Of a DNA stretch of 64,000 bases, positions 52,376-62,396 are shown in pieces; position 1 is the first letter of the stretch; each line of letters opens with the position of its first letter. The stretch is from Fluviispira vulneris. Its GTDB lineage: Bacteria > Bdellovibrionota_B > Oligoflexia > Silvanigrellales > Silvanigrellaceae. The notes beneath the pieces are model-generated. The model searched no databases and had not been told where the DNA came from. It saw only the letters and a program-made list of their open reading frames with translations. The position numbers and the translations under genes were made by a program. Where the stretch lies: positions 620,001 through 684,000 of the forward strand of contig NZ_JACRSE010000001.1 of NCBI RefSeq assembly GCF_014281055.1. The letters run 5' to 3'.

Positions 52376-54451
52376 TTAAAAATCAAACCACTCTTCCCAA
52401 GTTTTGCCCCCATGCTTATCAGTCAATGTTGGTACAACTTTCTCACTAGCAAACTGAGGGAATATTGACTTCAGTGATTCATCTAATGCAAAAACGAATC
52501 CACATCCACCAAAAGAAAAATCAAGACGACTGCGAAGGATCTCTTCCGCACTCAATTTTGTCAGATTGATAACTTGAGCTATTTTCCCTGAAAAAACTGC
52601 TTCATTTGGGTCGAGACCTAGGTTTTTTACGATCGACTCGGTATAGAGAAGATGAGTCGAATGAATAAAATCTTTAGGTAAACCTTCTAATCGAAAGCGT
52701 TCCATAAAATTCTGCTCAAGCACTTGCTGAAATTCTTTAAGCCAATCATGAGTTTGTTCTTCCGATCGACCACTCATAAAGAGGCAGATGGGAGTTAAAC
52801 ATCCTCTTCCTAACCAAAGGCTACAAAGTTTTGCAACTTCTTCCGTAGAGTATTGCAGTCCAACTTTCAAACTGTTTTTTACATCGCCCTGAGGAATTAG
52901 ATAAGTTTTAGAATTTTTTAATTTTTTTGTAAATGTTTCTATGGTAATATTTGTGCCGAAAACAATAGCAGCATCAAAATAAGAGAGGTCATTCGATAAA
53001 TTTCTTGATTTTTCAACGACAATTTGGGTTGGATATAAATAAGCTGCCAATTTATTCGCTAAATCTTCAATTTTTGCCCTCACTCGATTCGCAGCGAGAT
53101 CATCGTTGCGCAATGATGGCAATTTAATATGCACTGAATTTGCTCCTAACAGTTGAGCAATACGCGCTGGATAGACCCACGTGATCGGTATATTTGCCGA
53201 AGATATAATTAATATATTTTTACCTTTTAATTTCTCATGATTTTTTATTTCAGATTCATTCCAAGAAAATAGAGTCGTGGATAAATCGGCCCAACAAAAA
53301 GAAGTCCAAGCTTTTGAATCTAAAGTTTCAATAAAACTAAATACATCTGAAGGTGAATAAAAATTTTCTAAAGCTGTTGTCTTTATTGGTTGTGCCTGAG
53401 GAGCTTCTGTATCAAAGTCAAATTCAGAAAAGAAAAATGATTCTCTCACATTTAAACTACAACCTTTTAAAGTCGCATCAGGAGATCTTCCATTTAATTT
53501 AAAAACTCCTTCTTCTTGATCGATAACGGAACCTATATCCTCTGTTATTATAGAAGGCCATGACTCCATATTCAGTGAATCAATGAAACCTAAAAAACCA
53601 ACTTCATTTACTTTTAAAATTTTTCTTTCTTTTAAATTAATTGCTATTGGCACTAGAGTCTTATTGCATATAAATGTTCCATCATGCGGAGATTTATATG
53701 ACCAAGCTTGAGAAGCTAATTCACACATACCATATTCAGATAAAAATAAAAAATCATTCACTGATCCATAAGTTTTTTTAAAAATAACTTTTACTTCTTC
53801 AAGAGAAAAATGTTGTGTTCTTCCTTTGGTACCTCCTGTATCTATAAGTACCAATTTATTTCCTTTAAATAATTTATCTATTTTATTTTTCTGCACATAT
53901 TCTGTCACAAGCAGATGATGAAATGTTGTACCAAAAATAACCACCTGATTGTATGCAGAGCTATTCGATAATAACTTAATTAGATTCGTACAATCTTTTT
54001 CTACATCACAATATATTATGTTAACTCCATAGCTTTTATACATAGAAATCATTGCTGCTAATGAACTTTTATTCCAAATTTCCTTTGGAGGAATAAGACT
54101 GATGATTGGTATATTTTTATCAAGATTTTGCTTTTTTAAAAAGCGCTTAAATCCTTCAAGAGAATGTTTAGCATACAAATCTAATCTCTGAGGAGTAAAA
54201 GTATGTTTGGCTTGAATTATATTTGTGCTACCACTTGAGTAAAAAATGGTATTTTCATCTAGTTCAGTGCCAACATGCAAATTAAAATCGCGAAAGCAGC
54301 GAATTGGTAAAAAAGGTAAATTATTTTTAATATTTGGATTCGAAAAATAAATATCAATAAAAAAACTTTGCAATTTTGGATTGACGGTTATGAGGGCTTG
54401 TTTTTGTTTGACCATAAGTTTCAAAATATCGGCATTAAGAAATTCACTCAT
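52376..54451 (-). CDS. LuxE-type acyl-protein synthetase fused to LuxC-type acyl-CoA reductase (fatty acid reductase)
   Basis: Residues 1 to about 350 resemble LuxE: adenylation motif FYSSGSTNIIQAKHTF, LVLIDTGGTKGR and SEYGMCELASQAW. Residues about 390-690 resemble LuxC: LKGKNILIISSANIPITWVYPARIAQLL and the catalytic-Cys loop LGRGCLTPICLFMSGR, with DFSFGGCGFVFALDE at the end. LuxE activates a fatty acid as acyl-AMP and LuxC reduces the acyl group to an aldehyde with NADPH; luciferase genes are not nearby. The first ATG (54466) has no ribosome site; TAGG precedes the ATG at 54451. The aldehyde's use (wax, lipid or pigment ester) is unknown. Confidence 0.75.
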   Translation of the reverse strand: MSEFLNADILKLMVKQKQALITVNPKLQSFFIDIYFSNPNIKNNLPFLPIRCFRDFNLHVGTELDENTIFYSSGSTNIIQAKHTFTPQRLDLYAKHSLEGFKRFLKKQNLDKNIPIISLIPPKEIWNKSSLAAMISMYKSYGVNIIYCDVEKDCTNLIKLLSNSSAYNQVVIFGTTFHHLLVTEYVQKNKIDKLFKGNKLVLIDTGGTKGRTQHFSLEEVKVIFKKTYGSVNDFLFLSEYGMCELASQAWSYKSPHDGTFICNKTLVPIAINLKERKILKVNEVGFLGFIDSLNMESWPSIITEDIGSVIDQEEGVFKLNGRSPDATLKGCSLNVRESFFFSEFDFDTEAPQAQPIKTTALENFYSPSDVFSFIETLDSKAWTSFCWADLSTTLFSWNESEIKNHEKLKGKNILIISSANIPITWVYPARIAQLLGANSVHIKLPSLRNDDLAANRVRAKIEDLANKLAAYLYPTQIVVEKSRNLSNDLSYFDAAIVFGTNITIETFTKKLKNSKTYLIPQGDVKNSLKVGLQYSTEEVAKLCSLWLGRGCLTPICLFMSGRSEEQTHDWLKEFQQVLEQNFMERFRLEGLPKDFIHSTHLLYTESIVKNLGLDPNEAVFSGKIAQVINLTKLSAEEILRSRLDFSFGGCGFVFALDESLKSIFPQFASEKVVPTLTDKHGGKTWEEWFDF

Positions 54452-54606
54452 TTTAGACCTACTCATTAAAGATTAATTATTAATATCTCATTCTGTTCAA
54501 GGAAGAAAGAGTAACCTTTCTCTATTTATTTGACTTGAATACTTGCCTATATATGCAATTTGCATTAATTATATGCTTGTTTGATTTTTTTTTCAAAGGA
54601 TTATAA

Positions 54607-55233
54607 ATGCAAAAAGATTCCTCAGACATCCTCTCAGCTCCTGTTACGATAAAGTCTCCTAAACGTTCTTTGCTTGGTTTTTTCTTTTTGTGCATTGGTT
54701 TTATTTTATTGGATCAATCTACCAAACTTTGGTCTGAAAAACATTTTTTGGTAAGCTCATCTGCTACTGATATCCGCACTTATTCACCAAGCTCACAGCA
54801 TATTTTTACACTGGGCTCTCCTATAAATTGGCTCGATTTTAACACAACTTATGTAAGAAATACAGGCGCAGCATGGGGGTTTCTAGGAAATTTACCAGAA
54901 AATATTCGACCATACTTCTTTTTTATCTTAACAATAGTTGCTATGATTGTTATCTTGATTTTCTTTTTTAAAACAAAAGCCGATCTGACATTCACACGCC
55001 TAGGTATTGCATTTATTTTTGCCGGGGCTGCAGGAAATTTCATAGACCGTATGTGGTTACATTATGTAATAGACTGGATTCATGTAGAATGGAGTTTATT
55101 GAGTTGGCAATACGATTATCCTGTTTTTAATATTGCTGATTGCTGTGTAACGATTGGGGTGATTATTCTTCTCATCGATACTGTGCGTGAAGAATTACAA
55201 GCAAGAAAATTAAGAAAACTCAAAAAAGATTGA
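54607..55233 (+). CDS. lspA: Lipoprotein signal peptidase (signal peptidase II)
   Basis: The 208-residue, four-helix membrane protein has FILLDQSTKLWSEKHF near the start, YVRNTGAAWGFLG, and the catalytic Asp pair in GAAGNFIDRMWLHYVIDWIH and VFNIADCCVTIGVI. It cuts prolipoproteins before the lipidated Cys, and so acts on the ART lipoproteins and others in this window. It is longer than E. coli LspA (164) through an N-terminal tail and an insert after the first helix. The next gene, a Clp ATPase, starts 55 bases later. Confidence 0.96.
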   Translation: MQKDSSDILSAPVTIKSPKRSLLGFFFLCIGFILLDQSTKLWSEKHFLVSSSATDIRTYSPSSQHIFTLGSPINWLDFNTTYVRNTGAAWGFLGNLPENIRPYFFFILTIVAMIVILIFFFKTKADLTFTRLGIAFIFAGAAGNFIDRMWLHYVIDWIHVEWSLLSWQYDYPVFNIADCCVTIGVIILLIDTVREELQARKLRKLKKD

Positions 55234-55288
55234 CACCAAGCTCTTTCCGTAAATGTTAAAAGAATCAAACAATGCGGAGTGATATTAT

Positions 55289-57778
55289 ATGGCTCAACAA
55301 TTTCTGAAAAACTCGACCCATCGTGTAAATGAAATCTTTCAGGCAGGCATAACAGAAGCTCTCAATGCACAAGTAAAAATGCTAATTCCTGAATTCCTTT
55401 TATTTGCTCTGATGGAGCAAAAGGATTCCATTGCATTAAAAATTGCGGTTGAATGCAAACTAGATGAAGTTTTAGTTAAAACATCAATAATAAACGGAAT
55501 ATACGACAGTATTAACCAACTCCAGAAGAAACAAGAAACGCATTTTCCACACATGCGCGATGCAACAGGTATGTATGGTTCACCTGAAGTTGCATATCTC
55601 CTTGAACGAGCAGATCTCGAGAGAAAAAATTTTGGTGATGCTTATATCAGCACAGGTACTTTATTTCTGGCATTTTTTGATACGCGCTTAAACTCTAGAG
55701 ATATCTTATTAAAATCAGGTCTTATTTATGAAGATACCCGAAAGGCACTGCTTGACCTGCGCGGCAATCACCGCGTTACGAATCGGGATGACGAAGCTAA
55801 ACAAAGTGCTTTAAGTCAATATACCCGTGATATCACAGCAATGGCTCGGCGTGGAGAACTCGATCCCGTAAGCTGCCGGGACAATGAAATCGAAAGAGTC
55901 GTTCAAGTGCTTTCTCGCCGCAAGAAAAACAACCCCGTTCTTATCGGTGAGCCTGGGGTTGGAAAAACAGTCATTATTGAAGGATTGGCACAAAGAATCG
56001 TCGACCTCGAAGTTCCCGATCATCTTGTTGGCAAAAGAATTCTCAGTTTAGAAATGGCTGATCTTGTTGCTGGCAGTAAAATGCATGGAGAGTTTGAAGA
56101 AAGATTAAAAGCAATAAAAGAAGAAATCATTGCGCTCGAAGGACAAGTCATCTTATTTATCGATGAAATTCACACAGTGGTCGGAGCAGGAAGGACGATG
56201 GGTTCCCTTGATGCCTCGAATATATTAAAAGGCTCCTTGGCAACAGGGCAATTACAATGTGTTGGCGCAACAACTTTTAAAGAATATAAGCAATATATCG
56301 AAAGTGACAGAGCACTTGAACGTCGATTTCAACCCATCAAAGTTGAAGAACCTTCATTAGAAAGTGCAAAAGAAATATTAAAATCTATTGCAAAAAAATA
56401 TGAAAAACATCATCAAATACATTTTAGTCCCGATGCTCTCGACGCTGCAGTTGAATTAAGTAACAAATATATTTTCAGTCGAAGCTTACCTGATAAAGCA
56501 ATCGATTTAATTGATGAAGCCGGAGCTCTCAAAAGAATTAAAGTCGTCAGTATCCCTGCTGACATTCAAAAACTTGAAAGAGAAAAAAGTAAAAAAGAAT
56601 TGGAGCGTAGTGATTATTTTAATCGCCAAGATTTTGCTATGGTTGCCAATGCACAAATGGAACTTCTCACTTTAGAAAACAAAATAACTGAACGCAGAAG
56701 GCAGTGGGGTCTCGAAATGAAACACGAAGATCGCATGGTCACTGCTGAAGACATTGCAACTTTAGTTTCTAAGGTAACAGGAATACCTGTTCAAAGATTA
56801 CAAGCAGAGGATCTTGAAAAATTAGCTCATATAGAAGATGAACTGGCAAAAAGACTGATCGGACAAAAACATGCCATACATTCCGTGGCCAATGCGTTGC
56901 GTAGAAATAGAATTGGTTTGCGCGAGCGCAAAGCACCGATCGGCAGTTTCTTTTTTTTAGGACCAACGGGTGTGGGAAAAACAGAGTTAGCTAAAGCCTT
57001 GGCTGAATATGTATTAAACGATGAGCACCGTTTGTTACGTTTTGACATGACGGAGTTTATGGAAAGACATGAAACCTCAAAATTGATCGGCTCTCCTCCC
57101 GGTTATGTTGGCTATGGTGAAGGTGGACAATTGACCGAGAAAATCAAACGTCAACCTTACAGCGTTTTATTATTTGATGAAGTGGAAAAAGCGCATCCCG
57201 ATGTGTTCAATTTATTTTTACAAATTCTAGACGATGGACGCCTGACCGATGCCGAAGGCCAATATGTGAGTTTTGAAAATACACTTATTATTTTTACAAG
57301 TAATATTGGCAGCGAATATATCAGTGAAAATAAAAGAGGGGTGGGCCTCGGTGATTTTAATAAAGACCTAAGCAATTCTGAAGTTCGCGATCTAGTCATG
57401 GCTGAACTTAAAAAATCTTTTAAACCCGAATTTTTAAATCGACTGGACGAAGTGATTGTCTTTGAAAAATTAAACAAAGAAGATATTTTGCAAATTCTTG
57501 AACTCAATCTTAAGCATTTATCCGAAAAAGTAAAACACCAAGGACTTGATTTAATCATAAATGATGATGCAAAAGTATTCTTGGCAGAAAAAGGTTTTGA
57601 TCCCATTTATGGCGCTCGACCTTTGCGTAGATTACTCGAAACAGAAATAGAAAATAAAATCGCACAAGAAATTATTAATAAAGGCAAAGATAAAGATTCC
57701 GGACTTGTGAATGGTAAAGAATTGAAAATTGAATTACAAAAAAAGCCTCAATCTCAATTAAATGTCAGTATAAAATAA
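55289..57778 (+). CDS. Clp-family AAA+ unfoldase (ClpA/ClpC type)
   Basis: The 829-residue protein has a Clp N-domain (about 1-145) and a first AAA+ module with [15 protein letters not shown] and [16 protein letters not shown] short middle region follows (residues about 410-470), then a second AAA+ module with [33 protein letters not shown] and the C-terminal ClpB-D2-like domain. The short middle region argues for ClpC/ClpA rather than ClpB, whose M-domain is much longer. It should unfold proteins for ClpP or remodel aggregates. I do not see an unambiguous ClpP-binding IGF/LGF loop. No clpS or clpP is adjacent. Confidence 0.88.
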   Translation: MAQQFLKNSTHRVNEIFQAGITEALNAQVKMLIPEFLLFALMEQKDSIALKIAVECKLDEVLVKTSIINGIYDSINQLQKKQETHFPHMRDATGMYGSPEVAYLLERADLERKNFGDAYISTGTLFLAFFDTRLNSRDILLKSGLIYEDTRKALLDLRGNHRVTNRDDEAKQSALSQYTRDITAMARRGELDPVSCRDNEIERVVQVLSRRKKNNPVLIGEPGVGKTVIIEGLAQRIVDLEVPDHLVGKRILSLEMADLVAGSKMHGEFEERLKAIKEEIIALEGQVILFIDEIHTVVGAGRTMGSLDASNILKGSLATGQLQCVGATTFKEYKQYIESDRALERRFQPIKVEEPSLESAKEILKSIAKKYEKHHQIHFSPDALDAAVELSNKYIFSRSLPDKAIDLIDEAGALKRIKVVSIPADIQKLEREKSKKELERSDYFNRQDFAMVANAQMELLTLENKITERRRQWGLEMKHEDRMVTAEDIATLVSKVTGIPVQRLQAEDLEKLAHIEDELAKRLIGQKHAIHSVANALRRNRIGLRERKAPIGSFFFLGPTGVGKTELAKALAEYVLNDEHRLLRFDMTEFMERHETSKLIGSPPGYVGYGEGGQLTEKIKRQPYSVLLFDEVEKAHPDVFNLFLQILDDGRLTDAEGQYVSFENTLIIFTSNIGSEYISENKRGVGLGDFNKDLSNSEVRDLVMAELKKSFKPEFLNRLDEVIVFEKLNKEDILQILELNLKHLSEKVKHQGLDLIINDDAKVFLAEKGFDPIYGARPLRRLLETEIENKIAQEIINKGKDKDSGLVNGKELKIELQKKPQSQLNVSIK

Positions 57779-57871
57779 TAAATTAGCCAAAAGAAATTGA
57801 CTCACCTTTTTATATCTGACATTTACAATTTCTAAAAAATTAAGCAAGTATGAAATTCAAAACATATTTAT

Positions 57872-58204
57872 TTATGAATTAGAACTACTTAAAATGCACT
57901 GATATTTTGAATTTGGGTCTTTGTTTAAAAAAATGAGAGTAGATTCACCACTTTTTAAGTTATTATCTAATGTAAAAAAAATAATTCTTATAGTATCTTT
58001 AAATATACTAGGGATATCAGGATTTAAAAAAGTATATCGACCAAATATTCCAGCAGATGCCAATGGAATTCTTGTATTCTTATATATTAATTCCGCTCTT
58101 TGTATATTAGTAGATGTATTAATCTTATACTTCAAATTAACTGTACTATTTGAAAAAGCACAAGAAAAGTTTAGAATATGTTTTAACATACCACTTAATC
58201 TCAC
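57872..58204 (-). CDS. Small hypothetical protein, possibly a degraded exported protein
   Basis: A frame of up to 110 residues starts at GTG 58204 or ATG 58189; neither has a good ribosome site. The sequence (for example RAELIYKNTRIPLASAGIFG, then RYTFLNPDIPSIF) is polar and strand-rich, with two Cys, like a secreted beta protein. The signal peptide is weak. A plus-strand frame (57921-58208) overlaps it fully and looks like a shadow, with an unlikely amino-acid mix. Confidence is low that either is translated. Confidence 0.35.
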   Translation of the reverse strand: MRLSGMLKHILNFSCAFSNSTVNLKYKINTSTNIQRAELIYKNTRIPLASAGIFGRYTFLNPDIPSIFKDTIRIIFFTLDNNLKSGESTLIFLNKDPNSKYQCILSSSNS

Positions 58205-58358
58205 TTAATAAAATATATGATTGTTTTCTATTAATGTAACCAAGTGAGAAATGTACAGTAATAAATTTAAATATGCAAGAATGAGATATAGATAAATACT
58301 ATATCTCAAGTGGCGTTTGTATTATAAATATTATCAAATTAAATAAAATTTCTAAATA

Positions 58359-59618
58359 TTATATTGCTTTTTCTTCAACTGTTGCATGTATAAACTCGCC
58401 CGAAGGAGATTGTGCATCAATATTAGATTGAACACCTTTGTCTGTAACAGGCATTGCTCTTGCAAGTTCTAATTTTGCAAAAGAAGAACCTAAAGAAGAA
58501 TTGTTTAAGAGGTAATTAAATCCATTTGAATTATTTGGATCTAAAAAATGCTCAAGTAAAGGTGCTTGTGTATAAAAACCAAGCATTAAATTATAATAAC
58601 CAACGACCTGATCATACTCTTTTGGCAAAAAGATCAAATGTGTTGAATAGGTTTTAATGTCTTGTACAGATGCTGAATGCTGCCATGACTGAGAAATAGT
58701 CGTAGATATATTAGCATTAAAAAAACCTTCATCTGTTCCCATTGACACTCCAAGTTGGTAGCCTAAACTTGCTGTGTCGGTGGTTGTCAGCCCGTGTGAA
58801 ATAGAATAAGTATTGTCAATTTGTGTACCAGCGCCCATCAAGCTATCCCATTGTAGTTTCCAGAAAGTACCAGCACTTTGTGTTTCGGTACCATCAAAGA
58901 TTTGATTGTTGTTACCGTTAACAGAAAGTGTTTTTAGTTTCGGATCAATCATGAAATAAGCAATTGGATCCCCATATTTTACTTTGTAACTATAATGCGT
59001 CGACCAATCATTGTTAGGAATAATAGCTTTGAAATAGCTGCCTGGCTTTCTTGGATCTGCTAAATAAGCATCAGATATGAATTTAAAATCTGAACCATCT
59101 GAAGTCTTAGCCACTAATGAAGCATAGAAAGATTGTTGAGTTTCATAATTGCTTAAAAAGAAACCACCAATCATTGAAAAGGCAATTTCGCCATTACAAC
59201 CGCTTACATTCGTGCAAAGAAGCTCAGTAGAAATATTTTTGCCTAATTCTGTTAATAATTTCGGCTGAGCCCAGGTTTTTTTGTTACCTTCTTCAGCACC
59301 CCACGTATCTGGTAACGCATTATTATGTTCAGTAACATATTCCTGAATATGCTCTAAACTTGGTAGCTGGTAACCATTTAATAAGTTTTGTGCATAATAA
59401 TCATTCGATAAAGATCTTTTCAGTCTATTCTTATTGTTTGATTTTATTAAATTATTACCTACATAAATATTATAAACTCCATTTTGATTGTCTTGAGTGT
59501 TATGTTGTAATTGACTTGTATGAGCTAATTCCACTGAATATGCAAGATTTGAAGATGTAACAGAAAAAAAAGCAATACCAAGCAATGAAATAATTTTACT
59601 ATATTTTTGCATTGTCAT
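58359..59618 (-). CDS. Secreted protein resembling aerolysin/ETX-MTX2 pore-forming toxins
   Basis: A Sec signal (residues 1-29, ending LAYS) and a basic segment NKNRLKRSLS (possible processing site) precede ~350 residues. The C-terminal half has the Ser/Thr-rich alternating strands typical of the pore-forming module: NTYSISHGLTTTDTASLGYQ, then FFNANISTTISQSWQHSAS, then IKTYSTHLIFLPKEYDQVVG. Two Cys (in CTNVSGCNG) may form a disulfide. If the family call holds, it would bind a cell surface, oligomerise and form a beta-barrel pore. I base this on strand pattern, not on a signature motif. It is a lone gene flanked by long AT-rich gaps. Confidence 0.45.
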   Translation of the reverse strand: MTMQKYSKIISLLGIAFFSVTSSNLAYSVELAHTSQLQHNTQDNQNGVYNIYVGNNLIKSNNKNRLKRSLSNDYYAQNLLNGYQLPSLEHIQEYVTEHNNALPDTWGAEEGNKKTWAQPKLLTELGKNISTELLCTNVSGCNGEIAFSMIGGFFLSNYETQQSFYASLVAKTSDGSDFKFISDAYLADPRKPGSYFKAIIPNNDWSTHYSYKVKYGDPIAYFMIDPKLKTLSVNGNNNQIFDGTETQSAGTFWKLQWDSLMGAGTQIDNTYSISHGLTTTDTASLGYQLGVSMGTDEGFFNANISTTISQSWQHSASVQDIKTYSTHLIFLPKEYDQVVGYYNLMLGFYTQAPLLEHFLDPNNSNGFNYLLNNSSLGSSFAKLELARAMPVTDKGVQSNIDAQSPSGEFIHATVEEKAI

Positions 59619-60227
59619 TTCTATATTCCTTATAAAAGTACTAATACACCTCTTAATAGAGATGATAAATTATTAAATCCTGATTATTGATTTAGGCACG
59701 ATTTTATTTTTTGTAAATTTATTTTACTCATTTTAAGTATATTATATATATATTTATCCATAAATATTAGCATATTATTAAAATAATAATCATTAAAAAC
59801 CATGAATGTCAAAAAAAATTACAACTTTTGGTTAGCTAGATAACTATTTTCTTATCTTTTTTTCTTTCAAATAAAACGATTTTGTAAAAAATAAGCTAAC
59901 TATTCACAGCTTAGATATTGGTTTTATTCTTCAGGCGATCTTCTTAATTTCTTTATATGGTTAGAATAGGTATTTCTATCATTGTATAGATCCCTTTTTA
60001 ACGAGCTAATTTTCTTTGCTATTTTTTAAGTAACTTATTTTCGAAATCATAACTTAATTGATTGCTAGTTTGAAATGGAATTATGAATTGAAGCAAGAGT
60101 GGAAAGAGTTTTGCAATGAATGTGCAGGCATATATCTGAAGCAAAATATATAATAAAAGCAAGATGTTATTGTTTTTAATTAAAAGAATATTTCTTCAGT
60201 AAACTGCGAAACACAGATAAATGTAAA
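59619..60227. other. Long AT-rich intergenic region with a possible ORF remnant
   Basis: These 609 bases separate the pore-former-like gene from cheB. The first 250 bases are low-complexity A/T. Around 60055-60150 on the plus strand a short frame (KWNYELKQEWKEFCNECAGI, then YLKQNI and stop) looks like a degraded gene end. I see no terminator for cheB other than a T-rich stretch. Confidence 0.45.
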
Positions 60228-61274
60228 TTAAGTCGACTGCGGCGGAAGTATTTTGCCTGTTACAATTTTTGTAATTGCTGCAGCCATATCTTGTAAATCG
60301 AATTCAAAATTCGCTGTTTTTGCGTCAATCACAGATTTTGGCATGCCATAAACGACACAGGAGCTTTTACTTTCAGCTAAGACCATCCCACCGCGCAAAC
60401 GCACTGTTTTTGAACCATCGGCACCATCGCGACCCATACCTGTTAAAACGACTGCTAAGAGGTCTTTGCCCATGACTTCTGCGGCTGTTTGAAACAAAAC
60501 ATCTGCAGAAGGTTTGTGGAGAATATTCTTGGGTTCTTCGCTGAGATCGCAGTAAAGTCTATTTTGAATTTTCTTAAAAACAACGTGTTTATCACCTGGA
60601 GCAAAGCAAACTTCGCCTGGAACAAAGGTGTGATCATCTTTCGCCACTGAAGTTTTGTGTTTGGATTGTTGAGCAATGCGTTCCGCTAAAGAAGCAACGA
60701 AAGCTGCGGGCATATGTTGAACAACAACGATTGGCACTGGCATAACAGGTAGCATCGTAAAAAGCTTATGCAGCGCAGCAGGCCCGCCTGTTGAAACACC
60801 AATCACAATTGCCTTTGGTGCCATAAATGGCAATGAAGTCACAGGCACTGTGGGCTTATACTGTGCAACTTCCCCTTTACGTTTGCCAATCACGTAAACA
60901 TAAGCGTTATTTACTCTTTCTTTTAACATATCTGGAGTAAATGATTTACCAATTTCTGTTTTAGGAATGTAGTCAAACGCACCTTTTTCCAAGGACTGGA
61001 GCGTTGCAGAAGCGGCTTGATTGGTTAATGTAGAACACATAATGACCGCTGCATCACACACTTTTTGTAATTGTGGCAGGATTTGTAAGCCGCTTTTCCC
61101 TGGCATTTCGATGTCTAATGTAATGACATCCGGTTTCAGTTTCCCTGCGAGTTGTAAGCCTTCATCTGCATTTTTGCCAACTCCCACAACAGTAAATCCA
61201 GCTGTTGTCAACATTTGAGTTAACATTGCACACACTGTAGTTGAGTCATCAATGATGAGAACATTTACTGCCAT
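60228..61274 (-). CDS. cheB: Chemotaxis protein-glutamate methylesterase/deamidase
   Basis: The 348-residue protein has an N-terminal receiver domain (VLIIDDSTTVCAMLTQML, phospho-Asp in DVITLDIEMPG) and a C-terminal methylesterase with the Ser-His-Asp triad: IVIGVSTGGPAAL, VQHMPAAFVASLAERI and GMGRDGADG. Phosphorylated by CheA, it removes methyl groups from chemoreceptors, resetting adaptation. It is the last gene of the cheA-cheV-cheB unit, 17 bases after cheV. Confidence 0.97.
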   Translation of the reverse strand: MAVNVLIIDDSTTVCAMLTQMLTTAGFTVVGVGKNADEGLQLAGKLKPDVITLDIEMPGKSGLQILPQLQKVCDAAVIMCSTLTNQAASATLQSLEKGAFDYIPKTEIGKSFTPDMLKERVNNAYVYVIGKRKGEVAQYKPTVPVTSLPFMAPKAIVIGVSTGGPAALHKLFTMLPVMPVPIVVVQHMPAAFVASLAERIAQQSKHKTSVAKDDHTFVPGEVCFAPGDKHVVFKKIQNRLYCDLSEEPKNILHKPSADVLFQTAAEVMGKDLLAVVLTGMGRDGADGSKTVRLRGGMVLAESKSSCVVYGMPKSVIDAKTANFEFDLQDMAAAITKIVTGKILPPQST

Positions 61275-61291
61275 GAGAAAAACTCCATTAG

Positions 61292-62365
61292 CTAAGATGC
61301 CATATCTTCATCGTCTGTTAATTCATCGGTTCTATTCGATTCTAATTTATCCATTAATTTTTTCCAAATACGGTTAACTGTCGCAATCAATGCTTCACCA
61401 TTGAATTTGACAACATATTCGTCCGCCAAACTCTTACCTGTTTCTTGATTTGCTCTACCAGAAAGTGAAGTGTGCATAATAATCGGTAGAGAGTTGAAAC
61501 GAGGATCTTTCTTTAAAGTCTGTGTAAATGCGTGGCCATCCATACGAGGCATTTCAACGTCTGTCACAATAACTTGCACAAGATCTGTGAGTTCTCTTCC
61601 ATCTTTTTGTGCTTGTTCGTACAGTGCAGCCAATGTAAAGAGGCCTTCTTCACCATCCGTTGCCGTGATCACACGATAGCCATGTTGCGTTAAGAAAAGT
61701 TCAACTTGCGTACGTGCAGTCATACTGTCGTCAACAACAAGAACAGTCTTTGTTTCGTCGTTTGAGCCTTGAACACGGTTGTTCAACTTATCTTCTGTAA
61801 AGCGGTTGAGGGCATCGGTTTCGCCGTTGATTTCAGCCACAATCTTTTCAAAGTCAAGGATAAGAAGCATAAGGTCACGCTCGTTGTCCTGTCCTTTTGC
61901 GAGTTTATGCATACCAGTGACGCATCCCCCTTCACGCCCGATCAGACGTGTTGGTGGCAAGATTGCTTCCCAAGAAATACGACGGATACGCATAGCCTGA
62001 TGAACAACAAACCCAGTTACCAAGCCATTGAATTCACAGATAATAATATTATCAGTCGCTCTTAATGCATGATTAGCATAGCCTAAATACTTTGCTAAAT
62101 TTACAATTGGGATAGCTTCTTCACGCAGTTCAAGTAAGCCTTCAATACACTCATGACAGTTTGGCATTTTTGTAAATTGACTTATTTTGTTAATTTCACG
62201 AACCTTTGCAATGTTTATCCCATAAATACCTTCATATTGAGCAGGTCCGGTGGTTTCAGCGCCAATAGGATAATCTTTCAATCTGAAGTCAACAAGTTCA
62301 AACTTGTTACTCCCGATCTGCAGCATTCGTTCTTCTTTTTTGCTCTTGGCGATATAAATTGCCAT
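61292..62365 (-). CDS. cheV: Chemotaxis coupling protein CheV (CheW-receiver)
   Basis: An N-terminal CheW domain (residues about 15-170; GIYGINIAKVREINKI, AIPIVNLAKYLGY) couples receptors to CheA. A receiver domain (about 205-335) follows, with ILVVDDSMTARTQVELFL, phospho-Asp in VIVTDVEMPRMDG and Lys in VKFN. Phosphorylation is thought to tune coupling and adaptation. TAGGAG lies 9 bases before the ATG. The 357-residue length includes an acidic tail. It lies between cheA and cheB. Confidence 0.96.
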   Translation of the reverse strand: MAIYIAKSKKEERMLQIGSNKFELVDFRLKDYPIGAETTGPAQYEGIYGINIAKVREINKISQFTKMPNCHECIEGLLELREEAIPIVNLAKYLGYANHALRATDNIIICEFNGLVTGFVVHQAMRIRRISWEAILPPTRLIGREGGCVTGMHKLAKGQDNERDLMLLILDFEKIVAEINGETDALNRFTEDKLNNRVQGSNDETKTVLVVDDSMTARTQVELFLTQHGYRVITATDGEEGLFTLAALYEQAQKDGRELTDLVQVIVTDVEMPRMDGHAFTQTLKKDPRFNSLPIIMHTSLSGRANQETGKSLADEYVVKFNGEALIATVNRIWKKLMDKLESNRTDELTDDEDMAS

Positions 62366-62396
62366 TGCATATCTCCTATATGGACCGGATCATTTC

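Noticed and set aside
57921-58208. Plus-strand 95-residue frame with hydrophobic stretches
   Set aside because: It is fully antisense to the minus-strand frame 57872-58204, lacks a ribosome site and has an unlikely composition. I kept the minus frame at low confidence instead.
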